Source: Sphingobacteriales bacterium (GTDB taxonomy: Bacteria; Bacteroidota; Bacteroidia; Chitinophagales; UBA2359). Taken from it: a DNA stretch of 64,000 bases. The stretch lies in contig JADJJT010000003.1 in assembly GCA_016706405.1 (NCBI GenBank), positions 906,501 to 970,500 of the forward strand, in the 5' to 3' direction. This document shows positions 43,074 through 50,548 of the stretch, in pieces. The position numbers and the translations under genes were made by a program. Within the stretch, counting starts at the first letter, position 1; each line of letters begins with the position of its first letter. Below the pieces are notes generated by a model. The model was not told where the DNA came from and searched no databases. It was given only the letters and a program-made list of their open reading frames with translations.

Positions 43074-43640
43074 ATGAACATCCGACAATTAGTAGCAAAT
43101 ATTATTACCTCAAACGCTGCCTTTGTAACGGCAAAGGTAATAACGATAGACAAAGAACAACAAACAATAGACTGCGCGCCTATAACAGGTGATGCTGATT
43201 TGTTAGATGTTAAACTTCAACCAAGTGTTGTAGCAGACGGTTTAGGGGTATTGTTGTACCCGAAAATAGGTAGCATTGTTATTACAGCATCTACTCAAGA
43301 CGGCAGCTCGTTTGTTGCCATGTATAGCGAAATAGACGAGGTTAATATTGTTGTTTCTGACAATATTAAGATACGTGCTAACAGCAATGGCATTAACATT
43401 ACAAGCCCGGAAATTGTAATAAACGATGGAAATAATGGAGCGTTAATTGTTTGGGAGCGACTACTTGCCGAGCTTCAAAAAATTGTACTGTTTTTAGATA
43501 CTTTAAAAACTACAATTCAAACCGCCGTTCCTGCACCTGGCGACGGTGGAGCAGCTATTAAGTTAGCCTTAACTACTGCTTTAACTCCATTAAGCACCCC
43601 ACAGTTTAATAATATAACCAACACAAAAGTAAAGCACTAA
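43074..43640 (+). CDS. baseplate spike protein (gpV / gp45-like)
   Basis: A 188 aa protein. The start at 43074 (MNIRQLVANIITSN) avoids overlap with the hub gene; a frame from 43050 also exists. It has an OB-fold-like N-terminal part (TAKVITIDKEQQTIDCAPIT, LGVLLYPKIGSIVIT) and a beta-helix-like middle (IKIRANSNGINITSPEIVIN). It pierces the outer membrane in contractile systems. Confidence 0.72.
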   Translation: MNIRQLVANIITSNAAFVTAKVITIDKEQQTIDCAPITGDADLLDVKLQPSVVADGLGVLLYPKIGSIVITASTQDGSSFVAMYSEIDEVNIVVSDNIKIRANSNGINITSPEIVINDGNNGALIVWERLLAELQKIVLFLDTLKTTIQTAVPAPGDGGAAIKLALTTALTPLSTPQFNNITNTKVKH

Positions 43641-43641
43641 C

Positions 43642-43944
43642 ATGCTATCGCACGACATATTACTAACAAACGACCATGATTTGCAGTTTGAAAAAGGCGA
43701 CCTAAAAGTTGACCTTAGCGACGAGCAGCATATAGCGCATATACTTGTTACAGATAAAGGCAATTGGCGACAATACCCTTTGTTGGGTGTTGGTTTGCAC
43801 AGATGGTTAGAGGCAGATACTTCGCAAGAGCAAATTTTAACGTTAAAAAACAAGATTAAGCAAAACCTAATATACGACAATTTTGATGTTAAAAGCATAA
43901 AAATTGATACTTACGATAATATTAAAATTGATGCCGCTCGATGA
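43642..43944 (+). CDS. baseplate wedge protein (gpW / gp25-like)
   Basis: A 100 aa protein with the gp25-like pattern: DILLTNDHDLQFEKGDLKVD, HIAHILVTDKGNWRQYPLLG, VGLHRWL, then KNKIKQNLIYD near the end. The EPR-like lysozyme-related motif of classic gp25 is not obvious. Its last 4 bases overlap the next gene. Confidence 0.78.
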   Translation: MLSHDILLTNDHDLQFEKGDLKVDLSDEQHIAHILVTDKGNWRQYPLLGVGLHRWLEADTSQEQILTLKNKIKQNLIYDNFDVKSIKIDTYDNIKIDAAR

Positions 43945-44810
43945 GACAATTAAATGATATTCTCAATCTGTTGCTTGAAAGCAAAAACAGAGTTATTGAG
44001 TTATATAACGCAATAACAGCAGACGTTTTGTCGAATCCGGAACTTAATGGATTAGATAGTACCAGCAAAGCCTCCATTTGGCGTTTATGGGCATTTATAA
44101 CAGCAGTATCAATTTGGGTACATGAACATTTGTGGCAAATATTTAGACAAGAAGTAGATGTTATTGTCGAAAATGCAATACCTAACACGGCAAATTGGTT
44201 GCGAAGCCAGCTATACCTTTTTCAATATAACCACAATTTACTGTTTGACAATTACAGCCCCTATTACGAAATAGTTGATTTGCCAGCGCGAATAGTTTCG
44301 CAAGCAGCAGTTGTAGAAACCACCTATGGATTAGTGCTAATTAAAGTTGCAAAAAACGACGGAGCAGGCGGGCTTTTACCCCTTACCTCATTAGAAGTAG
44401 ATGGCGTGGAAACGTATGTGGATAATATAAAACCGGCAGGCACCATTACACAAGTCGTGTCGCTGAATCCGGATAAATTAAAAATAATGGCGGAAATATA
44501 TTACAATCCGCTGTTTAATCTTAATGTACTGCGCTTAAACGTAGAGGCAGCTATAACCAATTATATTAGAAATTTAACATTTAACGGTAAGCTTTACCTT
44601 ACCAAATTGGTTGATGTTATACAAAATACCGACGGCGTTGTTGATGTGCAATTAAATTATGTAGGGGCACAGGTAGGTGTAAATCCATATATTGAAATAA
44701 CCAATTCGGTCTATCCGGATACTCCCACTTATGTTGCCGCTGCTGGTTACTGTATTATTGACCCGGCTAATCTGTTAAATACAACCCTGCTATTTGTGCC
44801 TTCGCTATGA
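43941..44810 (+). CDS. baseplate J-like protein
   Basis: A 289 aa protein following the gp25-like gene with a 4-base overlap, the W-J order of Mu and P2. It has a helical N-terminal part (WRLWAFITAVSIWVHEHLWQ), then the J-type middle (LPLTSLEVDGVETYVDNIKP) and C-terminal domain (LRLNVEAAITNYIRNLTFNG, then KLVDVIQNTDGVVDVQLNYV). It builds the baseplate wedge. Confidence 0.8.
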   Translation: MRQLNDILNLLLESKNRVIELYNAITADVLSNPELNGLDSTSKASIWRLWAFITAVSIWVHEHLWQIFRQEVDVIVENAIPNTANWLRSQLYLFQYNHNLLFDNYSPYYEIVDLPARIVSQAAVVETTYGLVLIKVAKNDGAGGLLPLTSLEVDGVETYVDNIKPAGTITQVVSLNPDKLKIMAEIYYNPLFNLNVLRLNVEAAITNYIRNLTFNGKLYLTKLVDVIQNTDGVVDVQLNYVGAQVGVNPYIEITNSVYPDTPTYVAAAGYCIIDPANLLNTTLLFVPSL

Positions 44811-44992
44811 ACTACTATATAAATTTTTATTTACAAGTATGGCGATTATTGCCGCCGATTTTGCGCAAGCCCAAAATGATAAATTGGTTGTGGGTACTAA
44901 CTAAACCAATAACCAATTTACATGCTATATTTAATAGTTGGCGCATAGGAACAGAACGAAAACTTAAATTAACGGCATTAACTTATAACTTA

Positions 44993-45920
44993 GAGACTGT
45001 CTAAAAATTAAAAATTGGCATGCCAGTCCTAAAAATTGATAGGAAAAAAGTTATTAAAAGAGATGTGAATAAAAGACTATCAGTTTGACGTTTAAATAAT
45101 AATTCATAGCTTTATGAAAATCAAACACATAAAGTAAAATGAAAACCTACCCAAGCAGTCTCACCGATAGTCAATGGAGTGCAATATTAGGCATTTTAGA
45201 CGACAAACGGAAACGAAAACACAGTTTAAGAGAAATTTTTAATGCGCTGTTCTATTTGCTTAAAGCTGGCTGTCAATGGCGCATGCTGCCGTTCCATTTT
45301 CCGTCATGGAAGCTTGTTTACTACTATTTTACCAAGTGGAAGAAGGATGGGACGATAGAACTCATCCATGAAATACTCAGGGATAAGACTCGAAAGCAAG
45401 CAGGCAGGGCTTCATCGCCAAGTGTTGGTATAATTGATAGCCAGAGCGTAAAGACAACAAGCGTCGGAGGCTTGTGCAGAGGGATTGACGGGGGTAAAAA
45501 GTTAAAGGCAGAAAGCGGCATATTATTGTAGATACAATGGGACTACTTTTAGCGGTTGTGGTTCATGCGGCAAATGAGCATGACAGTAAATCAGCCCCAA
45601 TGGTTATAGCTGACCTCAGAGGCAGGTTTTGCAGATTGGTAAAGATAGTAGCTGATGGCGGGTATAGAGGCGAGTTAATTGAAAATACCCGCAAAACGTT
45701 TGGGTGGGTGGTTGAGGTTGTAAGTAGATCGAATACAGCCTCGAAATTCGAAGTATTGCCAAAAAGATGGATTGTTGAAAGAACTTTTGCATGGCTCGAA
45801 AGCTATCGAAGATTGAGTAAAGACTTTGAGTTCCAAACCGAAACGAGCCAGACAATGATCCAACTTGCCATGATAAAATTGATGCTTAATAGAATTAGAA
45901 AATAAAATTTAGACAGGCTC
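44993..45920 (+). mobile_element. IS5-family element (928 bp)
   Basis: Inverted ends GAGACTGTCTAAAAATT (44993-) and, at the right end, the inverse of GAGCCTGTCTAAATTTT (to 45920). A 3 bp TTA target duplication flanks it (44990-44992 and 45921-45923). The size, end sequence and 3 bp target fit the IS427/IS1031-type branch of IS5. Confidence 0.85.
45139..45905 (+). CDS. IS5-family transposase in two frames
   Basis: First frame 45139-45531 (130 aa) begins MKTYPSSLTDSQWSAILGIL and contains NALFYLLKAGCQWRMLPFHF and IIDSQSVKTTSVGG, with the first catalytic Asp in GIIDSQS. The second frame (to 45905) resumes GRKRHIIVDTMGLLLAVVVH, with ADGGYRGELI (second Asp) and PKRWIVERTFAWLESYRRLS (Glu). The join needs a -1 shift at the A5 run 45496-45500. 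In this branch a shift is often programmed, but loss of one A is equally possible. Confidence 0.78.
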
Positions 45921-46264
45921 TTAGAGTGGTTGTTAAATTTAATTTTTAACGCTTCGTTTACGCCAACTATTGTAAACAACGAACTTAATTACCAAAATGG
46001 AGGTATTTGGATAGAGAACAACCCTATGCAATTGCCATATTGGTTTGTGTTTAGCGATTTTGACAACCAACCTCCACTTTATGTTTACAGCGAAACCGAA
46101 GCCGAGCCTCCCTTGTATATTTACCAATGGGCAGACTATTGGCAGCAAACACATTATATTATTTGGGTGCCAACAGCACTTGCAATAAACGAGTTAAAAC
46201 TAAAAGCGACAGTAAACTTATACAACTGTGCTGGCAAACACTATGTAGTTCAATATTATTAAAA

Positions 46265-47047
46265 ATGAATAAATTAAATCTTATTGGTGGCGGTCATCCG
46301 CTTGTAATCGAGGACTTTTTATTTTTACAATCTGCTTACCGAGATGGGTTTAAAGCAGCGATGCAAATGTTTTCGGCAACTTATTCCTTTATAATGAGCG
46401 GTTGCGAATTAACACCGCCAAACAGTTCAACTGTAAATATTTCAGAAGGATTTGTTTACCACAACGGGGAGATTTGGTTTGTTGGTTCAGGGGTAAACTT
46501 GCCCAAAGCAACTTTAGTACTTAATCCGGATATTGCTTACCAAGCACCCAACCCAATTCCCTATGCAAGTGGGGCAAATGTAAATGTTAAGGAAGTGCGG
46601 AAAATGCTTCCTGCTACGTCGTTGGAGGCGGGTGGTATTGTCTTTTCCGAACTTAAATCGTTTTGGCAACTATTACATGCCAAAAGCAACAGTTGGGTAA
46701 ACATAGGAACACTAGAGATTCCATTAGAACCCAATATAACTATAGACACTCTTATACCCCCAAAATTTCGACGCAATGTCATTGGTGAAATCTGCTTTGC
46801 TGGCAACCTGTATGTAGATACTAATATAAACTCCCCAAGCATACCATTGTTTTCGTTGCCAAGCGAGTATTTAGGTGGTGGAGGTAGTTTTTATATAGCA
46901 GACAATAGCGTAGTATGCCGAATTTTGATTATAAGCAATGGAACAGTTCATCTAACAACCACAAATGGCAACACATTCAGTGAATTAAATTTACTTGACA
47001 ATAATTTCCGAATACGCTTAGACTGTGTAAAATATCTGCAAGAATAA
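46265..47047 (+). CDS. tail/baseplate accessory protein of unknown type
   Basis: A 260 aa protein started at MNKLNLIGGGHPLVIEDFLF. It is 2 bases after the gpI-like stop, within the tail region, and contains beta-rich segments (PPNSSTVNISEGFVYHNGEI, LPSEYLGGGGSFYIAD). The pattern of short repeats with HNGEIWFVGSG is seen in fibre- or tip-associated phage proteins. No family was recognised with confidence. Confidence 0.55.
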   Translation: MNKLNLIGGGHPLVIEDFLFLQSAYRDGFKAAMQMFSATYSFIMSGCELTPPNSSTVNISEGFVYHNGEIWFVGSGVNLPKATLVLNPDIAYQAPNPIPYASGANVNVKEVRKMLPATSLEAGGIVFSELKSFWQLLHAKSNSWVNIGTLEIPLEPNITIDTLIPPKFRRNVIGEICFAGNLYVDTNINSPSIPLFSLPSEYLGGGGSFYIADNSVVCRILIISNGTVHLTTTNGNTFSELNLLDNNFRIRLDCVKYLQE

Positions 47048-47058
47048 TACTAAAAAAA

Positions 47059-47913
47059 ATGGCTAAACACAAAATTAACCGTATTTTTGTGCTGCCTTCA
47101 ATTTCTAAAAAATTAGCTTTAACTTCTAAAAAAAACGCTTTGAAAACACCAATTACTTACTACGGGGGTAAACAAAACATGCTAAAACATATACTCCCAA
47201 TTATTCCTCCTCACACTGCATACATCGAACCTTTTTTTGGAGGTGGTGCTGTGTTCTTTGCAAAGGAAAAATCAAAAATAGAGGTCATAAACGACCTAAA
47301 CAGTAGTGCAATCTGCTTTTATGAGCAGGCTAAAACTAATTTTCCTAAATTACAACAGTTAGTTCGGGCTACACCACATAGCCGAGCAGTTTATCGGAAA
47401 GCAATGGTCGTATATGATAACCCAAGTATGTTCAATAAGCTCCGAAGAGCATGGGCATTTTGGGTATTAACAAACCAAGGCTGGGGAAGCAAAATCGGTT
47501 CTTGGGGGTATGGAATTAAGGACAATAAATCTGAACTCTGATTACATAATAAACGAGAAATGTTTGTTGATGCGATACGGGAAAGGCTATCTGTTGTTCA
47601 AATAGAGTGTAACGATGCCTTAAAAGTTATAGGTGTTCGAGACAATCCGGAAACCTTTTTTTATATAGACCCACCATATTACAACGCAAATATGGGGCAT
47701 TATGGGGGTTATACCTTGCAGGATTTTGAGAGTCTATTAATAACTTTAACTACACTCAAAGGTAAGTTTTTACTTAGCTCCTATGCCAGCGACATATTAA
47801 CTAAATACACGAAAGAAAAAATGTGGTTTACAAAAAACATAAACCTACACATAAGTACTTCTAAAAATAGAAAACCCAAAGTAGAGGTTTTAACTGCCAA
47901 TTATGAAATATAA
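47059..47913 (+). pseudogene. Dam-type DNA adenine methylase with an in-frame opal codon
   Basis: Both halves are in one frame, broken only by TGA at codon 161 (47539-47541). The 5' part has the D12-class motif I (TPITYYGGKQNMLKHILPII, then YIEPFFGGGAVFFAK); the 3' part has the catalytic DPPY (YIDPPYYNANMGHYGGY). The full frame of about 284 codons equals the family's usual length. It would methylate adenine, perhaps to protect the phage or, as in Mu-like phages, to regulate expression. Last gene before the right end. Confidence 0.82.
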
Positions 47914-47915
47914 TA

Positions 47916-48004
47916 GCAAAAGTAAAACGTAACAGGTTGATACACTCTAACCTGTTACGTTTTACTTTTGTGGGTTTGTTACGTTTTACTTTTGCGTTTT
48001 AACA
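47916..48004 (-). repeat. prophage right end with three transposase-type sites
   Basis: Sites: one in direct orientation (GCAAAAGTAAAACGTAAC at 47916-47933) and two inverted (47949-47970 and 47975-47995). The last reaches the terminal GCGTTTTAACA. The first two form a perfect 22 bp hairpin with a 10 nt loop, GATACACTCT. The direct-plus-inverted arrangement differs from the left end, where both sites have one orientation. Confidence 0.82.
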
Positions 48005-48123
48005 TGTGGTCTGAACCATGATTTACAGGATTAAGGGATTAACAGGATTTTGTTTTTCTTCCGTATATTGTCTGAAACATGAAAATTTCGGCAGGCTCAA
48101 TTCAGCGATTATAGGATTTTAGA

Positions 48124-48140
48124 AGGGGCAGGATGCCCCT
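48124..48140 (-). terminator. short hairpin after the T9SS protein gene
   Basis: AGGGGCA and TGCCCCT flank a 3 nt loop, 14 bases beyond the stop of the gene at 48154-49764. On the minus strand the sequence that follows is TTCTAAAATCC, so the T tract is weak. Between 48005 and 48123 no gene was seen; a GTCTGAACCATGATTTACAG-type segment there recurs with changes near 55969. Confidence 0.45.
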
Positions 48141-48153
48141 CCACCTAAAAAAA

Positions 48154-49764
48154 TTACCAAACCACCATTTTAACGCCTTCTATCTCCGGATGGTTTTGAA
48201 GGCGGCAGTAATAAATTCCGGATGTAAAGTTGGCGGTGCTAAAAGTGGTGGTTTCGTTTCCGAATAGAATAATGCTTTTAACCAACTGCCCCTGTGTGTT
48301 AAAAATCTCTACAACTTGGTTATTTTTAATCAAACCGTTATTACTGACGGTTATGGTAGCGGTTTGCTGCGCGGGGTTGGGGGTTAGGGTGAAACCCCCC
48401 TGCCCCCCAGAGGGGGAATTTGTTCCTGGTGGCTCAACCCCCGAAACGGTATCGCAAACATAGTTGCCGCAGGTATAGCCGTTTTCGTCAATGGTTAATA
48501 GCCATGCGCTGCAACGGTATTTGGCATAGTCGTAAACTTCGCCCGCTATTACGTAGGTTTCGCCGTCGTTTATGGCTGCAATACTGCGTGGGTAACCCGA
48601 TACCTCGCTTAATGGCGAGCCAGTAGCATAAGCATCGGGTAAAAAGCGCATCCATATTGTATCGCCCTGTAAATTTAACTTCATAATGGCTCCATGCCAA
48701 CTGCCTCCCCCAAAGTCGTTGCGCCATGTTCCGGCAAAAATTATGGTGCCATCATGGGCTAAGGCATGGGTGTCAAAAGACATATTATAATAATTGCCCT
48801 CGTTATGCATCAGCCATTTTTCCCAAACTACATCACCCGTTGTTTTATCAACCTCAACAATATGTAAGCCTTTATAAACATAAGTCATCGAGTCTTCGGT
48901 TACCATTGCCAAATAGTTGCCATTGGGCAATAGTACAATATCTTGGTAGTGCCAAACATTGGTGCCGGGCAGCCCGTAGGGGCGTTCCCATATTACCTCG
49001 CCCTCGGGGTTTAGTTTTATTAAGTACAGGTCGCATTTATCGCTATATTCAAGCGGAAACGGGTAATACCCCCCATGTTTTGTGCAGTACAGTACATAAT
49101 TTCCATCATCATCAACTAAACCCGCCCAAGCATTGGTATATAAACCCCAAATTACATCAACTAATGATGTGTCGGGGGCGTAGGTTTTTTCCCATAGCTG
49201 CTCGCCGTTGTTGTTAAATTTAGCTGCGTATATTTTGTGTTTCGACCATATATCGGGTTCTTTTGATAAACCAACTGTTAAAAACCCTTCGTTGGGTATA
49301 AGCACTATTTCTGACATATAATCGACGGCTGTGGTGGGGTAGGTTTTGTTAAAATAGGTTTTATGCCATTGTACGGTTCCAGCAGTATCGAATTGTATTA
49401 AATGATACCCCCGCGAATAGGGGTATCCGGGTAGGGTGGCATTAACCAATAAAGTATAATAAATGTCCTCGTTTATCACAAAATCTTCCCAAATAGCTAT
49501 GCCCACGGTATCTTTCCATAAACTTTTGGTCCAAATATGGTTGCCCTTTAAATCGTATTTTTGGGCTAATATATCAAAATATGGCGATTTCTGTGTGCCG
49601 GTAACCGTTAAAAAACCATCGGGCAGAGGGTTTACATACCTAAACACTAAGTACGAAGTATCGGTATAATATAACCTATTAAACAAATTAGGGGTTTGGG
49701 CGTTGGCGTGGGTATGGTATAGCAGGGCTATACATAAGGTAATAAGGTAGTAGGTGTTTTTCAT
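48154..49764 (-). CDS. secreted beta-propeller-like T9SS cargo protein, copy 1
   Basis: A 536 aa protein with a signal peptide (MKNTYYLITLCIALLYHTHA), a body of repeated blades (GNYVLYCTKHGGYYP, IVLLPNGNYLAMV, GTIIFAGTW) and a C-terminal T9SS type A domain (FTLTPNPAQQTATITVSNNG, ending GIYYCRLQNHP). The paralogue at 50549-52162 is very similar over its whole length. Probably surface-exposed; the ligand is unknown. First chromosomal gene beyond the prophage right end. Confidence 0.8.
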   Translation of the reverse strand: MKNTYYLITLCIALLYHTHANAQTPNLFNRLYYTDTSYLVFRYVNPLPDGFLTVTGTQKSPYFDILAQKYDLKGNHIWTKSLWKDTVGIAIWEDFVINEDIYYTLLVNATLPGYPYSRGYHLIQFDTAGTVQWHKTYFNKTYPTTAVDYMSEIVLIPNEGFLTVGLSKEPDIWSKHKIYAAKFNNNGEQLWEKTYAPDTSLVDVIWGLYTNAWAGLVDDDGNYVLYCTKHGGYYPFPLEYSDKCDLYLIKLNPEGEVIWERPYGLPGTNVWHYQDIVLLPNGNYLAMVTEDSMTYVYKGLHIVEVDKTTGDVVWEKWLMHNEGNYYNMSFDTHALAHDGTIIFAGTWRNDFGGGSWHGAIMKLNLQGDTIWMRFLPDAYATGSPLSEVSGYPRSIAAINDGETYVIAGEVYDYAKYRCSAWLLTIDENGYTCGNYVCDTVSGVEPPGTNSPSGGQGGFTLTPNPAQQTATITVSNNGLIKNNQVVEIFNTQGQLVKSIILFGNETTTFSTANFTSGIYYCRLQNHPEIEGVKMVVW

Positions 49765-49777
49765 AATAACAAATAAG

Positions 49778-49809
49778 CCCTACCCCATTTCAATAGCAAT
49801 GGGGTAGGG
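49778..49809 (-). terminator. 12 bp hairpin after the T9SS remnant
   Basis: CCCTACCCCATT (49778-49789) and AATGGGGTAGGG (49798-49809) pair perfectly with an 8 nt loop. It follows the stop of the remnant gene on the minus strand by 14 bases and lies in front of the copy 1 gene. Confidence 0.7.
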
Positions 49810-49823
49810 TGTTTTTAAATAAA

Positions 49824-50399
49824 TTAACGAATAATGGTTAGTTTTTGTACCGCTATGGTTTGGTTATTAGTGCTTAACACACAAGTATATATGCCGTTTG
49901 GTAACTGGTTTATGGGCATTACCATTTGGGTTGCGTTTTTTGCAATGCCTTGTACTTTAACAAGTTTGCCTACGGCATTATAAAAACCCAAATTTAAGTT
50001 GCCTAAATCGGCATCGTTTATAACCGAAGCATCAATATGTATGGTTAATGCTTGGCTTGATGCGGGATTAGGGTATAGTTTTAATACGTTGTTGCTGTGG
50101 TTGTTAAGGGCTGCCCTACCCTCATGTTTGTTATTCACAATACCTGTAGTATCGGGTAGGTTTTGGGTAAACTGCGCCAATAAATTACCCTCTAACCATG
50201 ACCTTGCCATTAATTGCTCGGTGCTTAGTTCGGGGGCAAGGTTGCAATGCAAATGGTTATTTACCTGCCATGATACGGGCAAAAACTGCTCGTTTTCGTA
50301 AAGCACCATACCCACAGGTGGGAGTGTTGCTTTAATTTCGTTGGGGTGCGGTTGGCGGGCAAGGTAGGTAATTGGCTGCATCGAAAGGCAAAAGTACAA
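49824..50399 (-). pseudogene. remnant of a second M43-type protease gene, C-terminal part only
   Basis: A 191 aa frame without a signal peptide. Residues 60-191 match the C-terminus of the 1167 aa M43 protein almost residue by residue (QLMARSWLEGNLLAQFTQNL, NVLKLYPNPAS, then TIHIDASVINDADLGNLNLG, IAVQKLTIIR). The N-terminal 50 residues do not look like a real start. It is best explained as the leftover end of a duplicated protease gene. A T9SS domain without export signal cannot be secreted. Confidence 0.72.
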
Positions 50400-50411
50400 A
50401 TTACATTGGGT

Positions 50412-50465
50412 TTTCGGGCTTTAGCCCGAAATAAAGGCTGCCAATACTTACACAAAGGCAGCCTT
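50412..50465 (-). terminator. two hairpins downstream of T9SS protein copy 2
   Basis: TTTCGGGCT/AGCCCGAAA (50412-50431) and AAGGCTGCC/GGCAGCCTT (50434-50465), both perfect 9 bp stems, lie between the remnant start and the stop of the gene at 50549-52162. Either could terminate that leftward transcript; neither has a clear T run. Confidence 0.5.
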
Positions 50466-50548
50466 GTAGTAAATTTAAGCAATTATAATCGTTCGTAACA
50501 TCAATGAATGTGCTTTTTTAGCTAACTACAAAAATTTATTTCACGCAG

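Larger units (their letters stand above)
44807..46262 (+). pseudogene. tail protein I-like gene split by an IS5 element
   Basis: The 5' part (44807-44992, 62 codons: MNYYINFYLQVWRLLPPILR) and the 3' part (45924-46262) join in the same frame when the IS and one TTA copy are removed, giving ...ALTYNLEWLLNLIFNASFTP... and a 174 aa protein. Position after J and the short-protein character fit gpI. The 4-base overlap with the J-like gene shows normal operon coupling before insertion. The insertion should abolish tail assembly if the gene is essential. Confidence 0.8.
11129..48004. mobile_element. Mu-like transposable prophage with contractile-tail genes
   Basis: Supported by inverted ends (TGTTACAACGCAAAAGTA at the left, its near-inverse at the right), repeated transposase-type sites at both ends, a MuA/MuB gene pair, DUF3164 and GemA-like proteins, and head and tail genes typical of Mu-like myophages. 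Left and right termini share CATGTTA[A/C]AACGC as inverted sequence. CATG is palindromic, so it may be part of the ends (TG...CA, 11129-48004) or a 4 bp target duplication (element 11131-48002). Two IS elements and two nonsense codons inside indicate a decayed element. Confidence 0.92.

Noticed and set aside
20841..47541. Stop-codon reassignment in the phage (in-frame TAG and TGA)
   Set aside because: Both codons are used as normal stops in many genes here, and each affected gene has just one internal stop, so ordinary nonsense mutations are simpler.
48726..49217. A 163-codon plus-strand frame opposite a T9SS gene
   Set aside because: Low-complexity, Cys/His/Arg-rich shadow of the reverse strand without any motif.
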